A stretch of 64,000 nt of DNA from Rhabditoides inermis (Eukaryota > Nematoda > Chromadorea > Rhabditida > Rhabditidae): positions 270,501 through 334,500 of the forward strand of contig CAWZYM010000183.1 of NCBI GenBank assembly GCA_963966185.1, given 5' to 3'. This document shows, piece by piece, positions 30,835 to 40,439 of the stretch. Each line of letters starts with the position of its first letter. The first letter of the stretch is position 1. The notes below the pieces were generated by a model that was given only the letters and a program-made list of their open reading frames with translations, had not been told where the DNA came from and did no database searches. Position numbers and translations under genes: made by a program.

Positions 30835-31258
30835 TCCTATTACCTTATCCTGAACTCACTCACCATCCTTCGGAGTTGCTTCTCTCTGAATCGTTGTCAA
30901 TCGAAGTAGAAGCGATCACCTGAAACAAAAGTACCGCGATATAAACGTGAAACGTATCTCTTCAAAGACGTCTTTTCTACTACTATTCCCTTTCCAACGC
31001 TTCTCTTCCTCAACCTCAACACTCATTGTTTTGTAGGAGAAACGTATCCGCTCCTGTCAGATCCGCTCCTGTCCGAATTAGCTGCCACAATCGATAACGT
31101 GCAATAAGCGGCGTTTACAATAACTCAGCGAGAGAGCGGTTTATCCATCGCAATCTGACTATCAAATGAAATCCACTTATCACCTCTCATTAGCACAAAA
31201 CTCATTGGCTGAAATGACGAACTCGTCAATTTACATCCAACCGCACCGTACAAAAAGG
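30835..31258 (+). repeat. Inner arm of inverted duplication: shared upstream region of phosphatase B
   Basis: Nearly identical reverse complement of 20,835-21,240, ending about 50 bp before the ATG at 31,311. Contains a TCAGATCCGCTCCTGTC duplication not in the partner. Confidence 0.88.
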
Positions 31259-31310
31259 CACCACCGGCGAGAGTAACATCCCTTCTGCCACCAATCACCA
31301 ACCACATACC

Positions 31311-31731
31311 ATGCCTGCTGTCCCTGTCGCCAAGCGCGCCAAGTGTGCCGATAAGAAGACGCGCACGACCCCGGAGACTCGCCAGCCGGCCGCCGCTCCC
31401 AGCAACGCCGTCGTCCAGTCGATGCAGTCACCCGCAGTCGGGTCGGCCGAGAGCAGCTACCAGCCGCCGGCCGCTCCCGCCGCCGACTGTCTCAAGTGCT
31501 CGCGCCTCAACCTGCAGCTGATTATAAAGGTGTGTTACTGTAGCGTACTGTAGCGTGTTTTAAGTGCGCACATACCATATCACGTGGTAATACTGTCGTT
31601 GTGTACTGTACATCATTTCTTGTAGGAAATGGAGACGAAAGGGGCGAGCGGATACGCGGCCCACTTCAGCACGGTTCGCGGTAGCACGGCAGAGACCGTC
31701 CTCCCCGAGCAGGGAACGTACATGTACCGTG

Positions 31732-31765
<34 letters not shown>

Positions 31766-33121
31766 CTCCTCTCTCCTCTCTCCTCTCTCCTCTTCCTTTC
31801 TCCTTAAACACTACCCTATAGGAATCCCCTTGGTGAAGACGTCGCGCATCGACGAGCCGAAGTTGCACGCAAACTATGTGCACGGCCGCGCCGCCAACAG
31901 CAAGCACGGCCTTTTCCCGCGGGCGACAATCGCTGCCATGGTGGGTGCGGTGGTCTGTAACAGGGTTACTTTAAATAATACCGTATAACCGTATACCGTA
32001 GAATAGAAAGATTAGCGTACCGTATCGTTTTCAGGCGCCCCACACCAAGGAGGCTAGCGAGGCGCTGCTTTCCCTCATTCTCCGACTCAAGGTGAAGAGC
32101 GACCCTGACGGAAGGCTTTAGGAGCATCGATTTCCGCATACCTCATTCTAATACGCAATCGATACAGGTCACACTGGTGGTGATGCTATGCGACTTTGTG
32201 GAGCAAGACACCACAAAGTCGCATCCCTACTTTCCATCGCAGGGCAGCCGGGAGGCGCAATACGGCAAAAGTGGGTTCAGTAGAGATGCCTACGGTTTGA
32301 GGGGGCGGGGCGTGAGGGGCTGGATTTGACCGATTCACTTTCTCCGGATTGCAGTGCACGTGGAGGTGCTGGAGGAGCTCAAGACTGACTACGCGGGTAT
32401 GGTGCGCACGCGGCTGTGTGTCCGCGATGTGAGCATCGGCAGCGCCCGACACTACTTCGAGCATGCTCACTTTAAGTCGTGGTGAGTGGGGGGGGGGGGG
32501 GGGGCGATAAGAAAGAAAGAGAGCCTCATTAATCCGTTCTCTTCTCGGCCCGATCGGTCCGTTCCGGAGTCGCCGGAGGCTGTGCACGCGCTGGCGCTGG
32601 ACATGCTCACTGGGCACGGGCCGATCATTGTGCACTGTTCGGCCGGCCTCGGCCGGACCGGCACCCTGCTCTTCGTCGCCGCTGCGATCTGGAGAAGTCG
32701 GTGGGGGAACATCAACCCCGCCGCTCTTGTCACTGCGCTGCGAGGTAGTTCCACTGGCGTTTCGCATCTGCATGACGTCATCCGATTGCAGAGAAGAGAC
32801 ACGGTCTGATCCAGCATCCGCTACAGCTGTGCTTCGCGCTTCGCTGTCTTGTGCTTCACGCAGACAAGCGGCTCAACTACAAGGGCAATGTGCAGGTGAG
32901 TGACGTCATCCCTCTGATGACGTCACTGCTCTGGGAGCAGGTGTGACTCTCGCTCCTTTCAGTCGTTCGAGCGGCAGTACGCAGTGATGAAGTCGATGGT
33001 GGAAGACGGCGAGCGGAAGAAGAAGGACGAAGTGACTGGTCTGGGCGCGCAAGCTCTGGAGGAGAACGACGACGACGGTGTGAAAGGAGACGCTGACGAG
33101 GAGACGCTCCACATGGACTGA
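31311..33121 (+). CDS. Protein tyrosine phosphatase B (possibly splice-defective)
   Basis: Exons: 31311-31529 (ATG), 31626-31728, 31822-31940, 32035-32091, 32168-32270, 32355-32481, 32548-32744, 32792-32895, 32963-33121 (TGA). PTP features: HANYVHG, VTLVVMLCDF, HFKSWPD loop with general-acid Asp, P-loop HCSAGLGRTG with Cys and Arg intact, then GLIQHPLQLCF as the Q-loop. The tail is acidic and ends LHMD, like the AHMD end of phosphatase A, and exon boundaries match. Problem: the exon after the WPD-loop intron should start at 32548, but the bases before it read TCTCG instead of TCAG, so the acceptor is missing; the 32482 donor is followed by a run of G. Either another acceptor is used or the gene is failing. 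Otherwise all sites are good. Cytosolic phosphotyrosine hydrolysis is expected if it is functional. Confidence 0.82.
31733..31795. repeat. CT-rich microsatellite
   Basis: CT dinucleotides then CCTCTCT units in the second intron of phosphatase B. Confidence 0.9.
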
Positions 33122-33957
33122 GTCTCCCGCACACCAACACCCACATTCCCCGTTCACGTAGCCTAGTTGCGTCTCCTCTCTACCTACTTTTTAACCGTTT
33201 ATGCGCCACAAGAATTGTTGTTGTTTTTTGCATGCCGATCTCCATATATGCCCTGCATTTGTTGCTAACACAAAAAAATGTGATGATAAATAGGATTAAT
33301 AAAGTTATACAATGATATTGCGTAAACTCTTTCATAATTATCTTCTCACCTCATTTTCATTTCGAACCTCTCGCAGCTCTTCATCCGATGAAAATGAGCG
33401 AGCTGAAAAAGAGATGAAATTATAAACTCTTTCTTGGCTATCAGGAAATCGCACCACGCCCCACCGCACCACTACACCACCGGACCACTTATATAGACTA
33501 TTATAAACTATCACTTATATTCTTATATAGCAGTCAGCCCTGTAACTGTCAAACTGTTCTGTCAATGTCAGTAATGGATGCAGAAATCAGATCGTCACTC
33601 GCTAGATGATACAACGAATGAGCGCGAGAAACAACAAATTCCTCACAGTTTATGAGTTTTATGAGGGGTTTATAAGTTTTATGAATTTATACTTTTTAAC
33701 TTCATAATTTCAGAGTTTAAAAAATACAGTGCGCCCGGCGCCGCTGCAAAAATACGGGCGCCGATATTGGGGTTGACGAGTCTACGCTCGCATTTTTCTA
33801 GATTATTTTCGAAAAAGTACACCAATACACCACATGACGTCATGCGGTGTACTCGTTACGTCATGTGGTGTACTCGTGACGTCATGTGCTGTACTTTTTG
33901 CGGCTGTACTGGTGTACGGATGTACGGCTGTGCGGCTGAACTTTCTAGGTTGCCAAT
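33122..33957. other. Downstream of phosphatase B
   Basis: Likely 3' UTR with ATTAATAAAG near 33,296, then low-complexity AT-rich sequence and four near-identical TACGTCATGTGGTGTACT units at about 33,820-33,895. No gene seen. Confidence 0.55.
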
Positions 33958-34336
33958 CGAATACGTATCATGTCCCTATAAGCGGACGAGTGAAAGAAGT
34001 TTAATGCCAATCATTACCAGTCGTTGCGAGATAGGCATGGAAATATGTTTGTTACAAAACGAGTAGCACATTCGCGTTCCACAAAACTTCATAAAAAGTA
34101 GTTAGCAAACTTTTATAACCAAACAAACGCTCACCACTTCACTTCTGCAAAAGCGAGGCAAGTCCGCAAGGGCGGCGGCAGCTGTGACAAATTGCATTGT
34201 TTGCTGGTCTGAAATAATATTATAGTAAAAACATTACTGATAAGTGAATGATGGACATATTAATACAATAAAGCAAATGCAGAACATACATAGAAATTAA
34301 AGCTCACGCTCTATCGCACGGAGCGAAAATGCCTTG
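33958..34336 (-). repeat. Outer arm of inverted duplication (partner 17,720-18,095)
   Basis: Reverse complement of the left outer arm, with scattered substitutions. Its match to the left arm fixes the outer boundary of the inverted duplication near 34,336. Confidence 0.85.
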
Positions 34337-34559
34337 CGAGAGCTGATATTTGGCCACGCGCGGCATATCGCATAGAAACCAGACTCGGCGGGGGCAGAGA
34401 CGCAGAGAGCGCTATTGGAGGACCGGGAGAACGAGAGAGAAGCAACGCAATGCACATAACACACCGTCTCTGTAAGAATCGAACACTTTTCGGGCTTGTG
34501 GATACTTGGGTTTTATACTTGGGCGTATACTTGGGCGCACACCGGACTGTTGTGTTGAA

Positions 34560-34690
34560 GTAAAATTTGAATTATAAGGATATAAACAAATAACGTCAAT
34601 ATTAGGAGAGAGATAGGAGAGAGAGAGAGGGGCGCAGGTTGGTGTTAGTATTTGTTAACGTTTTATGCATGTGCTTTTGTTGCATTGGTC
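34560..34690. mobile_element. Half copy of foldback family
   Basis: Matches the loop and part of the right arm of the 4,699-5,024 element (AACGTCAATATTAGGAGAGA, GCATGTGCTTTTGTTGCATT). The other arm is missing. Confidence 0.7.
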
Positions 34691-34909
34691 CCCCGATAAA
34701 ACGAACCCCCTTTAGCGCATCCCTATTCACGGCGATTCACGTTAGTAAAAAAAAATCAAGTCGCGTCGCGGTTACAAAAGGATAATTTCAATTGGAGCGC
34801 GAAAGTTTATGCCATTCTGGACGAAATATTATTTATTTTTCCTTTCGTGCCGGGAGCCTGGCGGATTCTGTAGCAACTCTTGCAGGGAAAATCAATTTCC
34901 GATTTGTGA

Positions 34910-35125
34910 GTGTTTTGAAGAGACTGGCCGCTACTTAAGTACCGGTCAGTCTCTTCGAAACACCCCCGAATGCCCTCAAAACACTTCGGAATTGCCTCTC
35001 GAATCGCCCTCAGATCACTCCCGAATTGCCTTCGGAATACTCCCGCATACCCCCGAACACTTCGGAATGCCTTGCTATGCCTTCGAAACGCTCCCGAATG
35101 GCTTTCGAAGAGACTGACCGCACCT
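34910..35125. repeat. Degenerate CCGAATGCC minisatellite bracketed by inverted repeats
   Basis: Irregular repeats of roughly 19-20 bp with CCCGAATGCC/TTCGGAATGCC cores. A 21-bp hairpin (34,910-34,930 with 34,943-34,963, two mismatches) with core GAAGAGACTG opens the tract, and the same GAAGAGACTGACCG word closes it at 35,106-35,119. Confidence 0.65.
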
Positions 35126-35142
35126 TTAGCATGGGTGGTGTG

Positions 35143-35149
35143 AGAGAGT

Positions 35150-35212
<63 letters not shown>
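35143..35212. repeat. (GA)n microsatellite
   Basis: Almost pure GA run of about 70 bp. Confidence 0.95.
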
Positions 35213-36980
35213 GGACATTTGAGACAGACGGATGTAGGATACTGTAGCCAGACTGGACATTATGGTACATTACTCAGTTTCTCACATCAGATTTTCATAG
35301 ATGATTGATCCCTCGATAAACAAGACTATTCGCCGCATCCAGTCACTCCCATTTGAGCTTGTGATCGACTTGGCTTGCTCTGCTTGCTCTCAATATACAC
35401 ACTCTCTCACTTTTCCACTCGCATATGGTTCTTTGCTGATGGCGGTTCAGTCTGCTGCGCGACTGCTTGTGTAATTAGGCCAACTACTGAAACGACACTC
35501 GATTTTTATATAGTGTAAAAATGAAGCATCCGAAATATCATAATCGATTGTACCTTTTTTCCGAATCAAGAATTTACCAGGTTTCATACGGTTCCAATTT
35601 TCGATGTAATCCGTTTACTACCCACGCCATCATACAGTGCTCACGTGACGCGCATGGGTGCCAAAAGTGAGAATGTGTAGTGAGAGAGTGGCGTGGATAG
35701 AGAGTGCGGCAGACATGTGAGAGGATCATAAAAGAGACAGTGGAAGGCGGATTTGCACAATCAATCAAGTTCAACTGGAAATTAGCCCGGGTGGCGATAA
35801 ATGGTTATTCTAAAAAGTTCCAAATTTCCAAAGTAAGTTGTCAATTCACTCGTATCGACAAGACAAAGACAGTGCAACTGAAATCGTAACTTTTGCTATT
35901 CCATGTGGCGAGTAGTGTACCTCAAATCGGTCAATTTTTGCCAAAACATTTTAAATAGGTGCTTGTTCGATTCCTTGTTAGATTTTAAGATTTTTCATTA
36001 TGAAGTACTTTTCGAAATAAATATTTTGAAAAAAGTTATCACCAAATTTTTTTTTTGAAAAAATGATTTTTTTCAATTTTTTTTGGAAATGTCCCGGTTC
36101 GAAAAAACAAAAATGGCTTACACCACCTTTATGTTAAGTTCCATGATTTAAAAAAAAACAGACGATTGAAAGTGGTCCAGTCAGCCTTAATGCCAATATG
36201 TGCACTTTTATTGTTATTTCAAGTGAGAAAACAAAACAAAAACAGAGTCTACCATCAGAATCCACACATTTTGTTCGCCTTGTGGACACAATTTCATGAA
36301 AATCGATTGCACCGTCTTTTGCCATCCAGACTAGGAACCACAAAGTGAGATGTAGAGAGTGAGGCGAAATCATGTAACGTATTCTCACGGGACGTATGAT
36401 GCGCTTTAATTAGCATAGAACGATTCGCCCTTTCGCGCTGATTACAACGATTTTTTATTATGCATCATGTACCCTGTAAAGTAGTGAAAATACATGAAGA
36501 GGGATATGATGACGTCATATTTCTTTGATCTAGCCGCCGTTGCCTAAAATGAGTAATGAAAAATGCTGTCATAAGAGAAGTATTTCATCAAGTACTGATC
36601 GATTACAGTCAAACAAAACCTAGTACTACTACTATAAACGAATAAATATTTATAATATTAATCTCGATAACGTCATCAGTGTTTTGATTTAGCCGCCTTC
36701 TGTCGCACTTTACCTATGTGAGCGCGCGCCCGGGTGCGCGCACGCCGCGCGGAATTTGAGAGCAATGTGAACGGTGAACCCTATGAACATTATATGTTTT
36801 TGAAATCAGCTTTTAATGATTTACATTTATGAAAAAAATATCTATACCATATCAAAACATATGAAAATGTCATTGTGGTTCCTTTATCTAGACGATTGAC
36901 GGTGGTCTCTCTATCCTGACCTCTGTTGCACAGTTCGATTCAGTTTTGATATGTTGTATCAATTCGAATTAACCAGAACG
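35213..36980. other. No gene recognised
   Basis: AT-rich sequence. Open frames at 35,704-35,889 (+) and 36,134-36,388 (-) lack motifs and splice context. A GC-rich palindromic patch (GCGCGCGCCCGGGTGCGCGC) stands at about 36,722. Confidence 0.5.
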
Positions 36981-37733
36981 GAGTGATATGTGACCAACAG
37001 AATTACCTACGTATTCTGTTTCTGGGCAAGGGGGTACGTATTCTGTTTCTGGGCAATTGTAAGAAGGAAGCTTCATTTCTAGATAAGAAACCGATGCCCT
37101 TTTACAGGCATGTGAGGAATAGGCTCAGTTCTGCAGATAGAATAGGCGTGGTGGTTGATTCGAGTGGACATTTTTTACATGAGCCCGCTCAAAAGGCGGA
37201 GGCATTCGCGTCCTTTTTCGATTCATTCTACGCGTCTCACTCATCCTCACCACCTCTACCATCAGTAAGGTTTTGGAACGAATTGTTGTATCTCAGATCA
37301 CTGAATTCTTAGAACACAATTGTCTCCTATCGCGTCACCAGTACGGATTCCGTAAAAGTCGGTCCACCGCAGCACAACTCGTGCAGTGTCACTCTCACTG
37401 GGCGCGCGACCTCACTGATGGAAAAGTAGTTGATTGTCTCTATGTTGATTACAAGAAGGCGTTCGATACCATAAATCACTCTATGCTCTTTGACAAACTT
37501 CACTCTATTGGTATCCGTGGTAATGCTCTCTCTTGAATCAAGAGCTTTTTTGTGTGACCGGACGACCCACGTTCTTATTGGAGATTCACTGTCTGCCCCC
37601 AGGCGAGTGAACTGTGGTGTGCCTCAGGGCAGCTGTCTTGGCCCTCTCTTGTTTAACATCTATATAAACGACATAGTGAGATCACTTCCAACTGGTATGC
37701 ACTGCATGTTGTATGCGGATGACCTCAAGGTCT

Positions 37734-37903
37734 ATTATCTTTTAAAAGGACTTCCGTAAGAGAAGAGTTTGTGTTACTCAACGTAATGCAACAAAAGCTC
37801 ATGCATTTTATCAATCGAAATAGTAAACAAACCTGCTCTTTCTGCAATAAAAACTAATGCGAGCAAATGTTGTATGTCGGAAAATTGATTTCGGTATCCG
37901 ATC

Positions 37904-37936
<33 letters not shown>

Positions 37937-38056
37937 CTTGTTGAACTATTGGAGCAGGTTTGTGTACTATTTCGATTGATAAAATGCATGAGCTTTTGTT
38001 GCATTACGTTGAGTAACACAAACTCTTCTCTTACGGAAGTCCTTTTAAAAGATAAT
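37734..38056. mobile_element. Foldback element copy 3, inserted in LINE
   Basis: Perfect-looking arms 37,734-37,835 and 37,955-38,056, starting ATTATCTTTTAAAAGGACTT. The loop contains an (AT)n run at 37,908-37,936. It interrupts the LINE just after the YADD motif. Confidence 0.85.
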
Positions 38057-38645
38057 GAATGTACTTTTATTGGATTTCATATAAATCTATCTACATTAAC
38101 ATGAACCACAAAACATTTTTTTTTAAAGAAATCCAACAGTTCACCCACCTTGTTGAGTCCAAAATTGCATAAAATTTGCAAAAAAGAGTTTAGGTAATGC
38201 TGATGGGAAAATTTACAATTCCAATGTCATTTCTATGTAAAATCATATATTACAAAAGGTTTGCCGCCAGCCGGAACCGAACACGAGCCATGTGTCTCAA
38301 CGGGCGCAATCGCTAACCACAACACTACTGTGCGCACGGCAGAACACGCGATCTAAACGATATCAGTGCAATCCACAGGCACTGCGGATTGTGCACCTCC
38401 TGTCTGCTGGGGGCAGCCGGTGCGCGCCACCCCCCCCCCCCTAGAAAACGTTCCGTACACGGGGGATTGCCTGCCCCTCAGGGGCGCGCGCGCGTATCTC
38501 GCTTCCTACAACAGCTAGCGGTACCAAAATCGAAACTTAACCATTTTCTAACATCCTGATAACATCTATCAGCATCACATTGTTTTCGTAAAGATTCTAA
38601 GGAACCTTTCGTTCAATCGCCTTTTGCCGATTCTAGCGCGCGTCT
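38057..38645. mobile_element. Inserted segment with minus-strand tRNA-like module
   Basis: Sequence foreign to the LINE. It has a poly-C run at 38,432-38,442 and a GCGC-rich patch near 38,487. A tRNA-like module lies on the minus strand (see next entry). Ends not defined. Confidence 0.5.
38262..38342 (-). other. tRNA-like module (minus)
   Basis: Minus strand reads GTGTTGTGGTTAGCGATTG (A-box-like) and, about 35 bases on, GTGTTCGGTTCCGGC (B-box-like), bounded by GCCGTGCGC and GGCGGC. Resembles the module at 8,378. Not a convincing functional tRNA. Confidence 0.45.
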
Positions 38646-39656
38646 AGGGTTAACACAAACCAACCAGCGCTGCCGCGCTGGTTGTAATTTCTCGTTTGAC
38701 CCGTCTGATGTGTCGGCGCACTCCGCCTTCCAGGCTGCAGTAGACGCAGTTAACTATTGGTCGCGCAAGTGGGGACTCACCATTTCAACTTCTAAAACCT
38801 ACATTCTTCACTTGGGTAAAAGAAATCCGCGTTTTGTGTATTGTGCTGGCGGCACACCTCTCGAAGCCACTGTCTGCGTGAAAGACTTGGTGTATGGATC
38901 TCTGACAGTCTTGGCTTTGACACTCATATCTCTCGTATAGCAAACAACGCCCTGTGGTCGATCAATAACTTTCTGAGGGCATATCACACGCGAAATCTCA
39001 CTGTCTTAGTGAGAGCATATGTTACATATTTCCGATGCAAGTTGGAATATTGTACTGAGTTGTGGAACCCAACTAGCGTGCGTTTGGTGAATCTGCTTGA
39101 AGGCGTGCAAAGGTACCCGTCGCAATTGCCAAGGAGCTGATCACCTATCACTTGGATACTCTGAGCGTCTCCGCCTGCTGGGACTTGAAACTCTCGAGTC
39201 CCGTCGTTTTATCAATGACGTCACGTTCATATACAAAGTCACTCACCGAGTTTTGCGTTTTGAATCTGATGGTGTATTCAATGTTATTCCAACATCCTCC
39301 AGACACTCACACACTTTGCGCATTGTCCCTTGTTTTGATCCAGCGAACAGACTACTCACGAGCATTCATAGAGCACATAGTTTCTGGAATAGCCTTTCAT
39401 CTGAAGTCGTGGGAGTGAGGGATGCGGGGCGGTTTAGAGAGCTCGTCAGGGCTGGTTCTACACTAAACTATAAACACAAACCTGCTTTCTCAAACAATGT
39501 GTACAAAAACGTATACTTTATCGATAATTTATTAATACGGGCTATATGATATTTTCTTATTTCGCATGAAAGCATTGTGAAAGTCAATAAACAGCTATAG
39601 AACAATCGTTAAATTTACAACGATGTTTTCATTATTTTTGAATGTATACAAATTAA

Positions 39657-39922
39657 AGAAGAACTCCGGGAAAATAGGAATGCCGGTCAATAGTTGCGAA
39701 ATGATACTTGTGAACACGATTCTGGCAATGAAAATTATGAGAGGCTTCAAAAAGTTACGTTTTGAATTATTTATCACGATTTCTTTGTCCAAATAGCCTA
39801 ATTGGACGAGGGCGGAGCCTCATTCCGCTGCCCACCGCTGCCGTACTCGCGGTTTCCCGCCTAAATCCGGTTCCGGGCGCGCTAATGTTTTGGGCCGATG
39901 ACTCTTTCCCCGGAGTTCTTCT
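39657..39922. mobile_element. TTAA-flanked MITE
   Basis: 266 bp, termini AGAAGAACTCCGGG and reverse complement, flanked by TTAA on both sides (39,653-39,656 and 39,923-39,926). The LINE-tail copy at 52,960-52,990 (TGTATACAAAT then AGCTTTTTTCATAG) lacks it and serves as an empty site. TTAA targets are typical of piggyBac-type transposases; no transposase here. Confidence 0.8.
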
Positions 39923-39945
39923 TTAAAAGAGCTTTTTTCATAGAT

Positions 39946-40439
39946 TTACAAGAAATTCAAAGAAGTAATGCATTGAAAAATCATAGTACACATTCGGTTT
40001 CGGTCCCTTCCACCAGACCGAATGTGTAAACCTACCAGCCGGGACCATCATCAGTGATGAACCGGTAGGCAAGTGTACAAAGTAGTATTACAAGAAAAAA
40101 GGGGAAAATATTTCTAGAGGGTTATCGATCGTCTACGACGCTTAGGGATAGGGGTCAACAAAAATTGGGAGCAACCTAACGAGAGAGGGGAATGCGACAC
40201 GACTGATTTGAGAGCGGCGACTGCGAGTCACATAGACTTTTAGTGCAGATCGGTAGATCAGACAGAGCGCAGAGAAAGAGGGGATGAGATCAATTCAGTG
40301 TGTCAATGAAATGTTTGAATTTATTTTTGGCCTTCAGTTTGTATTTCAATAATAATTGTTTGTTACTAAGAATAGTTTTTGAAATTTGAAAAGTAATTTT
40401 GTGAGAAGTATAACCATTTGCGAGATAAGTTTTGAACAG
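39946..40439 (-). mobile_element. Penelope-like element copy 1, 3' non-coding end
   Basis: Shared almost exactly with 47,793-48,135. Contains two nested inverted repeats: CACATTCGGTTTCGGTC with its partner, and CCTACCAGCCGG with CCGGTAGG. On the element's (minus) strand CTGATGA (40,054-40,048) and GAAA (40,001-39,998) flank a GGTCCC/GGGACC pairing, as in a hammerhead core. Confidence 0.65.

Larger units (their letters stand above)
36983..39545 (+). pseudogene. Degenerate LINE (non-LTR retrotransposon, jockey/CR1-like)
   Basis: Pieces of one reverse transcriptase: linker before the polymerase (KPMPFYRHVRNRL, PAQKAEAFASFF) at 36,983-37,258; KVLERIVVSQITEFL and QYGFRKSRSTAAQL at 37,265-37,390; DYKKAFDTINH; NCGVPQGSCLGPLLFN and the catalytic YADD (about 37,715); then, after an 0.9-kb insertion (37,734 to about 38,645), the thumb and C-terminal part (WSRKWGLTISTSKT; GYSERLRLLGLETLESRRF). 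Lesions: a large deletion before KVLERI, TGG to TGA plus an inserted T near 37,536-37,553, a lost G near 38,887 and a shift near 39,120. The endonuclease domain is absent. Dead element. Its 3' tail (39,450-39,650) recurs at 52,785-52,990. Confidence 0.85.
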
